A stretch of DNA of 64,000 nt from positions 3,338,501-3,402,500 of the forward strand of contig NC_021149.1 of the NCBI RefSeq assembly GCF_000380335.1, written 5' to 3'. Shown piece after piece: positions 11,039 through 22,388 of this stretch (positions within the stretch are counted from its first letter, which is position 1; each line of letters opens with the position of its first letter). Source of the DNA: Azotobacter vinelandii CA (GTDB lineage: Bacteria > Pseudomonadota > Gammaproteobacteria > Pseudomonadales > Pseudomonadaceae). The notes under the pieces are model-generated. The model made no database searches. It was not told the DNA's origin and saw only the letters and a program-made list of their open reading frames with translations. The position numbers were made by a program, and so were the translations under genes.

Positions 11039-11965
11039 ATGACATCCAAGCTGGAGCAACTCAAGCAACACACCACGGTAGTCGCCGATACCGGCGATCT
11101 GGATGCCATCGCCCGCCTGCAGCCGGTCGATGCCACCACCAACCCCTCGCTGCTGCTCAAGGCCGCCAGCCTACCCCGCTACGCCGGACTTCTGGAGCAT
11201 GCGATAACAGGCTGCAGCGGCGACCTAGGATTGGCCTGCGATCGCTTCGCCGTCGCCGTGGGCCAGGAAATTCTCGGGGTCATTCCAGGGCGCATCTCCA
11301 CCGAGGTGGACGCTCGCCTGTCCTTCGACAGCCAAGCCACCATCGGTCGGGCCGAGCGCCTGATCGGCCTCTACGAGCAGGCCGGCATCACCCGCGAGCG
11401 CGTACTGATCAAGATCGCCGCCACCTGGGAAGGTATCCGCGCGGCGGAACGCCTGGAGAAGGCCGGTATCCAGACCAACCTGACCTTGCTGTTCTCTTTC
11501 GCCCAAGCCGCGGCCTGTGCCGATGCGGGAGTGTTCCTGATTTCTCCTTTCGTCGGACGCATCTACGACTGGTACAAGAAGGCCGAGGGACGCGACTTCG
11601 CCAGCGTGGAAGACCCTGGCGTACAGTCGGTCACGCGCATCTACAACTATTACAAAGCCAATGGCTATGACACTGTGGTGATGGGCGCGAGCTTCCGCAA
11701 CCTGGGGCAGATCGAACAACTGGCCGGCTGTGATCGCCTGACCATCAGCCCCGAACTGCTGCAGCAACTGGCCGGAGAACAGGGTTCCCTGGAGCGCAAG
11801 CTGGCTCCCGGCAGTAGCGGAGAACCCCGTCAGACGCTGGATGAGCCAACCTTCCGTTGGGCGCTCAATGAAGATGCCATGGCTACGGAAAAGCTGGCCG
11901 AGGGCATCCGCCTGTTCGCCCGCGACCAGATCAAGCTGGAGGCACTGCTGAGCGAGAAGATCTGA
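11039..11965 (+). CDS. tal: transaldolase
   Basis: A TalB-type transaldolase of 308 residues from the non-oxidative pentose phosphate pathway. It moves a dihydroxyacetone unit from sedoheptulose 7-phosphate to glyceraldehyde 3-phosphate. Visible motifs are [12 protein letters not shown] near residue 30 with the conserved Asp, and [12 protein letters not shown] near residue 125 with the Schiff-base Lys. [19 protein letters not shown] and [14 protein letters not shown] complete the active site. An AAAAAGGACAG region precedes the ATG. dusA-tal adjacency matches the P. aeruginosa order. A hairpin follows before the convergent rssC gene. Confidence 0.97.
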   Translation: MTSKLEQLKQHTTVVADTGDLDAIARLQPVDATTNPSLLLKAASLPRYAGLLEHAITGCSGDLGLACDRFAVAVGQEILGVIPGRISTEVDARLSFDSQATIGRAERLIGLYEQAGITRERVLIKIAATWEGIRAAERLEKAGIQTNLTLLFSFAQAAACADAGVFLISPFVGRIYDWYKKAEGRDFASVEDPGVQSVTRIYNYYKANGYDTVVMGASFRNLGQIEQLAGCDRLTISPELLQQLAGEQGSLERKLAPGSSGEPRQTLDEPTFRWALNEDAMATEKLAEGIRLFARDQIKLEALLSEKI

Positions 11966-11972
11966 TGCAGGA

Positions 11973-12000
11973 GGCGGGGCGTCCCGAGGACCGCTCCGCC
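11973..12000. terminator. hairpin terminator between tal and rssC
   Basis: GGCGGGGCGTCC and GGACCGCTCCGCC form a GC-rich stem with one bulge and a 3-nt loop. It sits exactly between the convergent ends of tal and the STAS gene. There is no long U-run, so the strength is uncertain. Confidence 0.5.
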
Positions 12001-12013
12001 CCCCGGAATCCGG

Positions 12014-12496
12014 TTACTGGCGCTCGAGAGCGCTGACCAGATCGTGGAAAGCCTCCCGGTTGGACTCGTTCAGCCCCATGAGGATGCGGTGCGCTTCCAG
12101 CACCTTGGCCTTGACCACCTCTTCCGACTGGTCCTGGGAAGGTAGTTCGGAAAGACATTCGGGACAGGGAACCGGGCGATCGACGATGTTGAATACCTGA
12201 TCGAAGCCCATCGACTGCAGCAGGCGGGTGATGTCCGGATGGGTCGTCACCACTGTCGGCAACATGCCGACCTTTTGCCGGGAGAGAATCGAAAGCTTGG
12301 CCAGAAGCCCCAGGGTAGTACTGTCGATGCTCTGAGTTTCGGTCAGGTCGATGACAATAGCGGAGAAGTTGAGGGCAGCGAAGATCCGCTCGATAGTGTC
12401 ATCCAGAGCCGAACACAAGGTCAGCCGGATTTCTCCGACGAACTTGAGGACGAAGGTGCCGCTTTGCTCGGCGAACTGGATTTTCCCAATACTCAT
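12014..12496 (-). CDS. rssC: STAS-domain anti-sigma factor antagonist
   Basis: A protein of 160 residues. A STAS domain fills residues 1-110; the phosphorylatable serine lies in the loop QSIDSTTLGLLAKL near residue 56. The C-terminal extension contains a CPEC pair. In partner-switching systems the unphosphorylated form binds an anti-sigma factor. Its start overlaps the stop of the upstream phosphatase gene by 4 bp (ATGA), so the two are translationally coupled. The pair matches the P. aeruginosa locus next to tal called rssC/rssB. The symbol rests on synteny and domain content. Confidence 0.85.
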   Translation of the reverse strand: MSIGKIQFAEQSGTFVLKFVGEIRLTLCSALDDTIERIFAALNFSAIVIDLTETQSIDSTTLGLLAKLSILSRQKVGMLPTVVTTHPDITRLLQSMGFDQVFNIVDRPVPCPECLSELPSQDQSEEVVKAKVLEAHRILMGLNESNREAFHDLVSALERQ

Positions 12497-13677
12497 GCAA
12501 GGTTCCTGTTCAACACCAGCAAGGCGATATCATCCGGCATTTCGCCCAGCTGGGCCAATCCCAATACCTGGCGCAATCCATCCAGAGTACCTCCTGCAGC
12601 CCTTACGCGGTCCGGCAGAACGGCCTCTCTCTCTTTGAGCGTCTCCCCCGGCAAAAGATCCAGTACTCCATCCGATACCAAGGTCAGGCTGAAGGATGCT
12701 GGCAACTGCAACTCGTAATTTTCGTAGTGGGCATCCTGAAACAGGCCGACCGGCAGGCCGCTCCCCTTCAGGTAGGAAGCCTCGCCATCGCTATAAAACA
12801 CTGGCAACGGCAGATGCCCCCCTACACAGTAGGTTAGCCGATCGGCAGCCAAGTCGATCAGGCCACCAAGCATGGTCACATGCTTGCCCAGCTTGCAATT
12901 GATCAAGCCACGGTTGATGTGGGCAAGCACATCGGAGGGCTTGAAGTCGGGAAAAGCGCCATTGCGCCGAAACTCGTACAGCAGGCGCGTGGTCATGAAC
13001 TTGAGTAGCACGGTGACGAATGCGGAAGAAGCGCCATGGCCGGAAACATCGGCCAAGTAGAAGCCCAAGCGGCGCTCATCGATCCGAAAATAGTCGACGA
13101 AATCGCCCGACAAGTAGAGGGAGGGGATGATCTTGTGGGCGAAACACAATCCATCCACTTCCCAAGGCGTTTCCGGCAGCATGTTCAACTGCACTTGGCG
13201 CCCGGCATTCTGGTCCTCTTGCAACAGGCTCAGGCTGGCCTGCAACTCCCGGTTGGCGACCTCCAGCTTTTCCCGATAGCGGCGGTTCTCCACACGCAGA
13301 CGCGCTCGGTCCAGTGCCCGACGAACCGAATGCTCGAGCACGGCAAGGTCTTCCAGCGGCTTGATCAGGTAGTCGGCCGCACCGAGGCGAAGCGCCTCGA
13401 CCACATCGCTCATGACTCCCGCACCGGACATGACGATGACAGGGGTTTCGCCCTGCTGCTCGCTCATCCGCCGGATCAGCTCCAGGCCATCGATCTGCGG
13501 CATGCGCAGGTCGCAAATGACCAAGTCAGGCTCCTCGTTCTCGAAGACCTCGAGCCCTAGCAGGGCGTTACCTGCCTGCAACACCTGGAAACCGCTGTCC
13601 TCCAGGTAGGCCGCAAGGCTGGCACGGACGACTTCGTCGTCATCGATTATCAGCAGCTTGGCACTGGAATTGTGCAT
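12493..13677 (-). CDS. rssB: response regulator with PP2C-type phosphatase output
   Basis: A protein of 394 residues. A receiver domain (about 5-120) has LLIIDDDE, the phospho-acceptor Asp in LVICDLRMPQ and Lys in LIKPLE. A coiled-coil linker (about 125-175) follows, then a PP2C/SpoIIE phosphatase domain with LADVSGHGASSAF, LVSDGVLDLL and MPDDIALLVL supplying the metal-binding aspartates. It should dephosphorylate the STAS partner encoded next door when its receiver is activated. The ATG at 13677 is preferred over an upstream in-frame start because the receiver fold begins right after it. The likely role is control of a stress sigma factor and surface behaviour. Confidence 0.88.
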   Translation of the reverse strand: MHNSSAKLLIIDDDEVVRASLAAYLEDSGFQVLQAGNALLGLEVFENEEPDLVICDLRMPQIDGLELIRRMSEQQGETPVIVMSGAGVMSDVVEALRLGAADYLIKPLEDLAVLEHSVRRALDRARLRVENRRYREKLEVANRELQASLSLLQEDQNAGRQVQLNMLPETPWEVDGLCFAHKIIPSLYLSGDFVDYFRIDERRLGFYLADVSGHGASSAFVTVLLKFMTTRLLYEFRRNGAFPDFKPSDVLAHINRGLINCKLGKHVTMLGGLIDLAADRLTYCVGGHLPLPVFYSDGEASYLKGSGLPVGLFQDAHYENYELQLPASFSLTLVSDGVLDLLPGETLKEREAVLPDRVRAAGGTLDGLRQVLGLAQLGEMPDDIALLVLNRNLA

Positions 13678-13947
13678 GAGGTATCCGGGCTGACTGCGCA
13701 GGGAGAGGATATACAGCCTGCCCCTGGCCAAAGCACTAGTGGTGAGTTCGCATCACGGCGCAGACGGTACTCCCATCTGCCTGGTGATTCAAGCATGCGC
13801 TGGTAACCATATTTGCGAGCGCAAAATGCATGATGTGTCGCTATAAAGGCACGACCGCCGCACTCTGCTCGGCACCCGAAGGCAGGAACCACGACAGGGG
13901 GAATGCCAGTCAGAAAGACTGGCATGTAGGGCACCGGGACAGATGCC

Positions 13948-14652
13948 TCAGAAGTCGTCTTCCACTTTGCCGTCCTGCACCTTGAATTCCCGATTCTGCA
14001 GGTAGGCGTTGCGAATGAAGATGTATTTGTCACCAGTGATGAGCTTTTCCGCCGACAGCAGACTGGCACGCGTATCCACGACCTCGATGCCGAACATGAT
14101 GTTGCGGCTCCGGACATCGTCATCCATGTATGGATAGGGTTTCGTATAAGCGTCTACGAGCAATCCACCGCCATCACGCACCGTGCTCGACCCGAAAAAC
14201 GGCAATACCACATAGGGACCACTCGGGACCCCCCAGGCGCCCAGGGTCTGCCCGAAGTCCTCGTCATTACGATCAAGTCCCATCTTGGTAGCTACGTCGA
14301 AAAAGCCCAGCACGCCCACGGTGCTGTTGAACAGAAACCTGCTGCTGTCGACACTCGCATCGTGGAACTTGGCCTGCATCAGGTCATTGGCCAGATTGCC
14401 AACATCGCCGATGTTGCGATAGACGTTATGAATGCCGTCCTCGAGAAATTGCGGGGTAATCGCCTGATAGCCTTTGGCAACCGGCTTCAGAAAATAGGTA
14501 TCCAGGGTGTCGTTGAAACGGAATATTGCCCTATTGACCCCTTCCCAAGGGTCTTCCTCAGCAACCGCTGCCACTACGGGCAACAGGGCCAGCCCGGCAC
14601 AGACTAGTGAACGGCCCAATCGTTTGGTCCGGTCGGCGGCAATCACACGCAT
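13948..14652 (-). CDS. mlaA: MlaA/VacJ outer-membrane lipid asymmetry protein
   Basis: A protein of 234 residues with a type I-like signal peptide ending near AAVA|EEDPWEG. It then shows the family core: NRAIFRFNDTLDTYFLKPVAKGY, NLANDLMQ, GVLGFFDVATKMGL, DFGQTLGAWGVPSGPYVVLPFFG and STVRDGGGLLVD. MlaA extracts misplaced phospholipids from the outer leaflet and passes them to MlaC. No clear lipobox is seen, unlike the E. coli lipoprotein, so the protein may lie free or porin-bound in the periplasm. A strong GGAGGAGGT precedes the ATG. Confidence 0.93.
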   Translation of the reverse strand: MRVIAADRTKRLGRSLVCAGLALLPVVAAVAEEDPWEGVNRAIFRFNDTLDTYFLKPVAKGYQAITPQFLEDGIHNVYRNIGDVGNLANDLMQAKFHDASVDSSRFLFNSTVGVLGFFDVATKMGLDRNDEDFGQTLGAWGVPSGPYVVLPFFGSSTVRDGGGLLVDAYTKPYPYMDDDVRSRNIMFGIEVVDTRASLLSAEKLITGDKYIFIRNAYLQNREFKVQDGKVEDDF

Positions 14653-15088
14653 TGCAGGTACCTCCTCCGCGAAGAATTATTCATATGGTGGCCGAGTATA
14701 TAGTCTGCTATGCATTCAGGCAGCAGCAGAACCGCGATTGTGGATAAAACCAAAGTCATACTCGGTCACAGGCTCTTGCAATCAGGCTAACGCCGAAGCG
14801 ACCAAGCCGACGCCGGAGCGACGTCAGTCATCCATGTGTCACATATCACCACTATTTTTGCTGCGCTGAAGCCAGGCCCCACCGCCTGGCTACTGGGAAG
14901 AAACCGGCTCGACGCAAATCCTGCCCGATCAGGGGGGAAAGAACCATGCATCCCGGAGGCCGGAGCTCCAATTGGCCAGCTCCATATCGACGAAAATGGC
15001 AAAACCTTTCCCCCGTTGATCAGGATCAAGCAGGCACTAACGGCCTGAACTATTCTCTTTACAAGGAAATTTCATAAGGAGATTTATC
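14653..15088. other. 436-bp intergenic region between mlaA and the DUF4404 gene
   Basis: This is a divergent intergenic space, so it should hold promoters for both neighbours. The only clear structure is a perfect 8-bp hairpin, AGCCAGGC-CCCACC-GCCTGGCT at 14870-14891. Short open frames exist on both strands but lack ribosome-binding sites and family resemblance. A local AT-rich patch at 14690-14720 may be part of the mlaA promoter. Confidence 0.5.
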
Positions 15089-15352
15089 ATGCCCGAAAAT
15101 CTGCAGCGACATTTACAGGAGCTACGCGATCAACTGGCGCAGAATCCGTCGATGAGCGCCGATGAGCGCGCCAGGATGTCCTCCCTCATTCAAGAAATCG
15201 AACTACAGCTGGCCCGTGACGCGGGTGGCGCACCGAGCGACAGCCTGGTGGATGGCCTCAACCTGGCCGTGGAACGTTTCGAGGCCCAGCACCCGGCGCT
15301 CGCCGTGACTCTGCGCAATATCCTGCAAAGCCTGGCCAACATGGGCATCTGA
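15089..15352 (+). CDS. DUF4404 family small protein
   Basis: An 87-residue acidic helical protein beginning MPENLQRHLQELRDQLAQNP, with a second helix bearing SLIQEIELQLARD and a C-terminal segment HPALAVTLRNILQSLANMGI. The pattern matches the DUF4404 family, which in P. aeruginosa sits next to cyaB as it does here. AAGGAG lies 5-10 bp before the ATG. The fold is probably a two-to-three helix bundle. No function is known to me. Confidence 0.8.
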   Translation: MPENLQRHLQELRDQLAQNPSMSADERARMSSLIQEIELQLARDAGGAPSDSLVDGLNLAVERFEAQHPALAVTLRNILQSLANMGI

Positions 15353-15520
15353 GCGCCTGCGGCGACCATCGGTGAGCAGAAAACCCCGGTCCGATCATAC
15401 CTGAAAGTCGCATACGCTATCTTTCAACGCCTGATTGTAACCATTACGGCTAAAGCATAAGCTCCTGCACCCATAATAAGCATAAGCTCCAGCAGTAGCG
15501 GCAAGGAAGGCTTCCCCCTC

Positions 15521-16918
15521 ATGAAAGACGTAAGTAGTAGTTGCCCAGACGGACTGCCCACCTTTCCTTCTTACTCGCTGCGCCAATACTACTCGCGCAT
15601 GCTGGCCTACATCTCAGCTGCCGCAAGCATCGCCACAGGCATCTACGTACAGTATTTCAGCTACGACATTCTCTGGCTGATCCCCTATGCCCTGCTCTAT
15701 CCCCCTCTTGCCCACCACCTCAGTCAGGGTTACCGACTCGACCATCCGCAACAGACCAACCAGGTTCTGCTGTTCTTCGATGCGATCCATGTCGGATCGG
15801 CAGCAGCGCTTCTGGGCTTCTCCATAGTACCCAGCCTGATGCTCCTGTTGACGCTTTGCTTCGGCGCCCTCATGACAGGCGGCACACGCAATCTGACACT
15901 TGCCATGCTGGTAGCCCTGAGCACGGCACTACTGGCCAACATGCTGCTGGCGCCCGCCTACCTGGGTCCCACGACCGATATCGTCTCCTTGGTGAGTATT
16001 GCCCTCACCATGCTGTACGTCTGTATCACCGCCTGCTTCGTCCATCGGCAGAGCCAACGGCTGATTCAGATTCGCGCCGAGATCAAACAGGAGCAGGAGA
16101 AGTCCGCCCAACTGGCCAGCAGCCTGGCCAAATACCTGTCGCCCCAGGTCTGGGAATCGATCTTCACCGGAAAAAAGAGCGTATGCCTGGAAACCCAGCG
16201 CAAGAAGCTCACCGTGTTCTTCTCCGATATCAAGGGTTTCACCGAGCTGTCGGAAGAGCTCGAAGCCGAGGCCCTGACCGACCTGCTCAATAATTATTTG
16301 AACGAAATGTCGAAGATCGCCCTGAAATATGGCGGCACCATCGATAAGTTCGTTGGCGACTCGGTGATGGTGTTCTTCGGCGATCCCACCACCGAAGGTG
16401 CGAAGAACGACGCGGTCGCTGCGGTATCCATGGCCATCGCCATGCGCAAGCACATGAAGGTGCTGCGCCAGCAGTGGCGCGCCCAGGGCATCACCAAGCC
16501 CCTGGAGATCCGCATGGGCATCAACACCGGCTATTGCACGGTCGGCAACTTCGGTGCCGACACCCGCATGGACTACACCATCATCGGCCGCGAGGTGAAT
16601 CTAGCCAGTCGTCTGGAAAATGCCTCGGAGGCCGGTGAGATTCTCGTTTCCCACGAAACCTATTCCCTGGTGAAGGATGTGATCATGTGCCGCGACAAGG
16701 GCCAGATCACGGTGAAGGGCTTCAGCCGGCCGGTACAAATCTATCAAATCGTCGATTTCCGGCGCGACCTGGGTGCCGTTTCCAGCTTCATCGAACACGA
16801 GATGCCAGGTTTCTCCATGTATCTGGATACCAACGATATCCAGAATTTCGACAAGGAGCGGGTCATTCTGGCCTTGCGCCAGGCTGCGGAAAAGCTCAGG
16901 GACAAAGTGATCGTCTAG
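15521..16918 (+). CDS. cyaB: class III adenylate cyclase with MASE2 sensor
   Basis: A protein of 465 residues. The N-terminal MASE2 membrane domain (about 20-190) has six hydrophobic segments. A short coiled linker (QLASSLAKYLSPQVWESIF) and a class III cyclase domain (about 235-430) follow. Metal-binding aspartates lie in FFSDIKGFTELS and GDSVMVFFGD, and DYTIIGREVNLASRLE is the dimer active-site strand typical of adenylate cyclases. It makes cAMP for the Vfr regulon in P. aeruginosa. AAGGAAGG lies 8 bp before the ATG. The downstream plcP-agt pair is convergent to it. Confidence 0.94.
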   Translation: MKDVSSSCPDGLPTFPSYSLRQYYSRMLAYISAAASIATGIYVQYFSYDILWLIPYALLYPPLAHHLSQGYRLDHPQQTNQVLLFFDAIHVGSAAALLGFSIVPSLMLLLTLCFGALMTGGTRNLTLAMLVALSTALLANMLLAPAYLGPTTDIVSLVSIALTMLYVCITACFVHRQSQRLIQIRAEIKQEQEKSAQLASSLAKYLSPQVWESIFTGKKSVCLETQRKKLTVFFSDIKGFTELSEELEAEALTDLLNNYLNEMSKIALKYGGTIDKFVGDSVMVFFGDPTTEGAKNDAVAAVSMAIAMRKHMKVLRQQWRAQGITKPLEIRMGINTGYCTVGNFGADTRMDYTIIGREVNLASRLENASEAGEILVSHETYSLVKDVIMCRDKGQITVKGFSRPVQIYQIVDFRRDLGAVSSFIEHEMPGFSMYLDTNDIQNFDKERVILALRQAAEKLRDKVIV

Positions 16919-17100
16919 CGGACTCTGCAAAGCGACGAACCCCGCCGCCAGAATGGCCTGGGTGGGGGACGTGGCAGCCTCATGCAAAGCACGCCAGCCA
17001 CCGTAACGAGCCCTCCCTGAAGGCCTATCGGGGCGGCCGATTTTCCCCGCCCTGCTCCAACCTCGCAGTAGCATGGGGAGCCGGGCTCGCGAGCACGCGC

Positions 17101-18162
17101 TTAGTCGGCCAAGGCATCCGCCTGCTGGAACCCCGTGCATACCTGCGCCAGGGGGTATGGCTCGCCATCCAGCAGTACCTGGTGAGCCAGGAATTCGAGT
17201 GCCGAGGCGCGCCAGGACTGCCGCCCGGCCAATTCGGCACACCGCTCGCGGTCCAGCACCAACGCGGCCAGACAGGCTCTGCCGAGGTCCTCGTCGAGCA
17301 CACCGCTCACATCCGCCTCCACCACATCCAACGGACCCGGCACCGGAAACGCCGCTACCGGTGTGCCGCAGGCCAGCGCCTCCAGCATCACCAGACCGTA
17401 GGTGTCGGTACGCGAAGGGAATACCAGCACGCTGGCCTCGGCATAGGCTGCGGCCAGCTCACGACCATGACGGTAGCCGAGGAAGCGGGCCTCGGGATAA
17501 CGCGCCTCCAGTTCCGCACGCTGCGGCCCGTCGCCGACCACTCGCTTTTCGCCCGGCAGATCGAGGGCCAGGAAGGCCTCCAGATTCTTTTCCAGAGCGA
17601 TCCGCCCGACATAGAGAAAGACCGGCCGCTCCGCCGCCACATTCCGCTCCGGCTGGGGAGAAAACAGACGGGTATCGACCCCCTTGCGCCAGATGACCAA
17701 CCGCGACAGCCGCCAATGGCTGAACTCATCGCGCAGTCGCGCGGTGCTCACCAACACCGCACGACTCGGCCGATGAAAGGCGCGCAGCAAGGCATAGCCC
17801 CAGCTCAGCGGCAACCATGGCCAACGGGTATGCACATACTCAGGGAAGCGCGTGTGGATGGCCGTGGAAAACGCCATCCCGTGTTTCAGCAGCCAGCGCC
17901 GTGCCGCCCAGCCAAGAGGCCCTTCGGTGGCCAAGTGTGCACAATCCGGCCGAAACGCCCGGATTGCCGGCCCCACTCGCCAGAGATCCCAGACCAGCGG
18001 GATCTCCGGATAGGTAGGACAGGGCCGGGAGCGAAAATCGCCCGGTGACAGCAGCCGTACTTCATGCCCCAACTCGCGCAACTCGCCGATCAGGTACTGC
18101 AGGCTGGTGACCACACCGTTGACTTGCGGCAACCAGGCATCGCTGACGATCAGGACTCTCAT
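17101..18162 (-). CDS. agt: glycosyltransferase, probable diacylglycerol glycosyltransferase
   Basis: A GT-B enzyme of 353 residues. The N-terminal acceptor domain starts MRVLIVSDAWLPQVNGVVTS. The C-terminal donor domain carries VFLYVGRIALEKNLEAFL, GDGPQRAELEARYP and FPSRTDTYGLVMLEALACGTPVAAFP, the GT4 E-x7-E signature. Its start overlaps the phosphoesterase gene by 4 bp. In P. aeruginosa the equivalent gene beside cyaB is Agt1, which makes glycosyl-diacylglycerol during phosphate limitation from the diacylglycerol freed by PlcP. That role is inferred from operon and synteny. Confidence 0.82.
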   Translation of the reverse strand: MRVLIVSDAWLPQVNGVVTSLQYLIGELRELGHEVRLLSPGDFRSRPCPTYPEIPLVWDLWRVGPAIRAFRPDCAHLATEGPLGWAARRWLLKHGMAFSTAIHTRFPEYVHTRWPWLPLSWGYALLRAFHRPSRAVLVSTARLRDEFSHWRLSRLVIWRKGVDTRLFSPQPERNVAAERPVFLYVGRIALEKNLEAFLALDLPGEKRVVGDGPQRAELEARYPEARFLGYRHGRELAAAYAEASVLVFPSRTDTYGLVMLEALACGTPVAAFPVPGPLDVVEADVSGVLDEDLGRACLAALVLDRERCAELAGRQSWRASALEFLAHQVLLDGEPYPLAQVCTGFQQADALAD

Positions 18163-18983
18163 GCGGCCGTCTCGATGACATTCGCCAGCTCGGCTCCCTG
18201 ACGCATCGGAAACGCCTGCTCCTCGGCCAGACGATAGAGCTCGATGGTGCCATCCCAGTGCTCGATCAGGGCCGTGCAGGACTCCACCCAGTCACCGCAA
18301 TTGAGATATTCCACCTCCCCCATGCGGCGGATCTCCGCATGATGGATATGCCCGCAGACCACGCCATTGAAACCACGGCGCAGACACTCGCGGGAGATGG
18401 CCTCTTCGAAGTCGCTGATGAAGTTCACCGCCGTCTTCACCTTGTACTTGAGAAAGGCCGACAGCGACCAGTAACCGTAGCCCCAGCGCTCGCGCCAGTG
18501 ATTGAGCCAACGATTGAGAATCAGGGTGAAACCGTAGGCCGAGTCGCCGAGGAAGGCCAGCCACCTGTGGCAGCGGGTAACCACATCGAACTGGTCGCCG
18601 TGGATCACCAGCAACCGCCGGCCATCGGCCGTGACGTGCTCGGCCTCGTCGACCAGATGGATATTGCCCAGCATCAGCGCCGAATAGCGCCGCAGGAACT
18701 CGTCATGATTGCCAGTGACATAGATCACCGTGGTGCCGCGCTTGCTCATGGTCAGCAGGCGACGGATGACGTTGGTATGGGCCTGCGGCCAATAGATGCC
18801 ACTGCGCAACCGCCAGCCGTCGATGATGTCGCCGACCAGGTACAGGGTATCGGCGTGATAGCGTTTGAGAAAACTCGCCAGGTACTCGGCCTTGCAGTCC
18901 CGCGTACCGAGGTGCACATCGGAAATCCAGAGGGTGCGGACAGATTGCTTGTCGGTCTGCTGAAAGAGGTGGGCGCTACTCAT
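18159..18983 (-). CDS. plcP: calcineurin-like phosphoesterase, probable PlcP
   Basis: A metallophosphoesterase of 274 residues. The binuclear metal motifs are all present: ISDVHLGT, LVGDIIDGW, VTGNHDEFLR, VIHGDQFD and VCGHIHHAEI. It also resembles UDP-2,3-diacylglucosamine hydrolases. The tight coupling to a glycosyltransferase (4-bp ATGA overlap) and the position next to cyaB match the PlcP-Agt pair, which converts phospholipids to diacylglycerol during phosphate starvation. The ATG at 18983 has GGAG 7 bp upstream and is chosen over a TTG at 18989. A weak PHO-box-like pair lies upstream. Confidence 0.83.
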   Translation of the reverse strand: MSSAHLFQQTDKQSVRTLWISDVHLGTRDCKAEYLASFLKRYHADTLYLVGDIIDGWRLRSGIYWPQAHTNVIRRLLTMSKRGTTVIYVTGNHDEFLRRYSALMLGNIHLVDEAEHVTADGRRLLVIHGDQFDVVTRCHRWLAFLGDSAYGFTLILNRWLNHWRERWGYGYWSLSAFLKYKVKTAVNFISDFEEAISRECLRRGFNGVVCGHIHHAEIRRMGEVEYLNCGDWVESCTALIEHWDGTIELYRLAEEQAFPMRQGAELANVIETAA

Positions 18984-19022
18984 CGGCAATCTCCGGCGGG
19001 GTTTAACCGATCTTCCACACCG

Positions 19023-19045
19023 GGAATGAAGAGGCCGTGACGAGG
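19023..19045 (-). promoter_or_regulatory. weak PHO-box-like direct repeat upstream of plcP
   Basis: On the minus strand two 11-nt units, TCGTCACGGCC and TCTTCATTCCC, are spaced exactly 11 bp. They share the (G/T)TCA(T/C) part of the PhoB half-site CTGTCAT. Each half matches only about 4 of 7 positions, so this is a suggestion supported mainly by spacing and by the phosphate role of the pair downstream. Confidence 0.3.
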
Positions 19046-19076
19046 CCGGGTCGATTCGATGACAACGCCCCAGTCG

Positions 19077-19373
19077 CTATCGGGAACCCCGGGGACGATC
19101 GCTGTGGCCGAGATCGCGGTCCGGCGCGATCAGATCGCGCACTCGCTGCTTGAGCGCCTTGGCTTCGGGAAAGCCGCCATCGGCCTTGCGCTCCCAGATC
19201 TGCACGCCATCGCAGGTGATGCGAAACACTCCGCCGCTGCCGGGCTCCAGGCTGACCTTGGCGAGATCCTCGCCGAAGGTGCTGAGCAGCTCCTGGGCCA
19301 GCCAGGCGGCACGCAGCAGCCACTGGCACTGGGTGCAGTAGGTGATGAGGATTTCCGGCTTGGTCGCGGTCAT
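19077..19373 (-). CDS. SelT/SelW/SelH (Rdx) family thioredoxin-fold protein
   Basis: A 98-residue protein beginning MTATKPEILITYCTQCQWLL. The CxxC redox motif (YCTQC) is followed by an AAWLAQELL helix and by GSGGVFRITCDGVQIWERKA and DGGFPEAKALKQRVRDL, the complete Rdx/SelW pattern. Family members are thioredoxin-like and of uncertain redox function; here the second position is a normal cysteine, not selenocysteine. The start is placed at the ATG at 19373 because the fold begins there. It is expressed co-directionally with plcP and MarR. Confidence 0.85.
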   Translation of the reverse strand: MTATKPEILITYCTQCQWLLRAAWLAQELLSTFGEDLAKVSLEPGSGGVFRITCDGVQIWERKADGGFPEAKALKQRVRDLIAPDRDLGHSDRPRGSR

Positions 19374-19453
19374 GGCGCCTCCGGGAAACCGTGACAGCTC
19401 AACTATCAGGATAGCGCCGCTGTCCGGACACCGCCGCAGCCGGTCAAGGCACT

Positions 19454-19900
19454 TCAGCGCTTCTCCAGATTGGCGAGAATCCGCGCATGCACCTGCTGGC
19501 AGAGACGCAGCTCTTCCGGGTCGATCCCATCGAAGAGTTCCTGGCGCAATTGGGAGGAAATCGCCTCGATCTGTTCGATCAACGGCACCGCCACCGGATT
19601 CAGCACGATCCGCTTGGCCCGGCGGTCCTCGGCCACCGCCTGGCGACTGACCAGTCCCTGCGCCTCCAGGGTGTCCAGCAACCGAGCCAGGGTCGGCCCC
19701 TCGACGGCCACGCTTTCGGCCAGCTCGCGCTGCGTCGGCCATTTCCCGGCACGCGTTTCGAAACGGGCAAGGTGCAGCAACACCAGCCAGCGCGCCTGCG
19801 ATAAGCCCATCCCGGACAACCGGCGGTCCAGTTCGGCACGCCAGGCACGCGACAATTGGGCAAGTTGCATCGCAAAACGATGCTGATTCAAGTAGGACAT
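19454..19900 (-). CDS. MarR/SlyA-family transcriptional regulator
   Basis: A 148-residue winged-helix regulator. Helix 1 begins MSYLNQHRFAMQLAQLSRAW. The recognition helix lies in ELAESVAVEGPTLARLLDTL and the wing in VAEDRRAKRIVLN (the DxRxxR motif). The helical C terminus forms the dimer interface. SlyA-type proteins usually repress their own gene and respond to small phenolic or stress ligands. A palindromic ACTAA-TTA-TTAGT lies 25-37 bp upstream of its start and is the likely autoregulatory site. Confidence 0.9.
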   Translation of the reverse strand: MSYLNQHRFAMQLAQLSRAWRAELDRRLSGMGLSQARWLVLLHLARFETRAGKWPTQRELAESVAVEGPTLARLLDTLEAQGLVSRQAVAEDRRAKRIVLNPVAVPLIEQIEAISSQLRQELFDGIDPEELRLCQQVHARILANLEKR

Positions 19901-19924
19901 GGGAAAGCTCGCACTAGTACCTGG

Positions 19925-19937
19925 ACTAATTATTAGT
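19925..19937. promoter_or_regulatory. candidate MarR/SlyA operator
   Basis: ACTAA-TTA-TTAGT is an AT-rich inverted repeat in an otherwise GC-rich region, 25 bp upstream of the MarR start. The size and position fit SlyA-type operators. It probably overlaps the promoter of the regulator. Confidence 0.5.
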
Positions 19938-20023
19938 GTGCTAACCGTAACCGCAAGTCGAATAATATGCCACGCGACTTTTAGTCAGGGAATGTCGACA
20001 GCGGCCCGCTCACGAGTCGCCGA

Positions 20024-22147
<2,124 letters not shown>

Positions 22148-22388
22148 GGACACTCCAGACGGAGCAACGAGGCCGGATGGCCCGTCGGGTTGAATCGACC
22201 GCACGGCTCCGGGCGGGGCCGTCATGAAGCGCCGTATTATACGTGACTGCCCGGCCGTCGCCCCCATTTGGACATCAGCCGAATGCCCGTCCCGTGCGGC
22301 TGACCACGAAAAAAACCGCGCAACGGCAAGCCGCCGGGCGCTATCCGGGCTAAAATCCAGCCTCCCGAACCCTCAAGGTAGTCGCGCC

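Noticed and set aside
14787-15048. Small open frames on both strands in the mlaA-DUF4404 gap
   Set aside because: They overlap each other on opposite strands, lack ribosome-binding sites and resemble nothing known.
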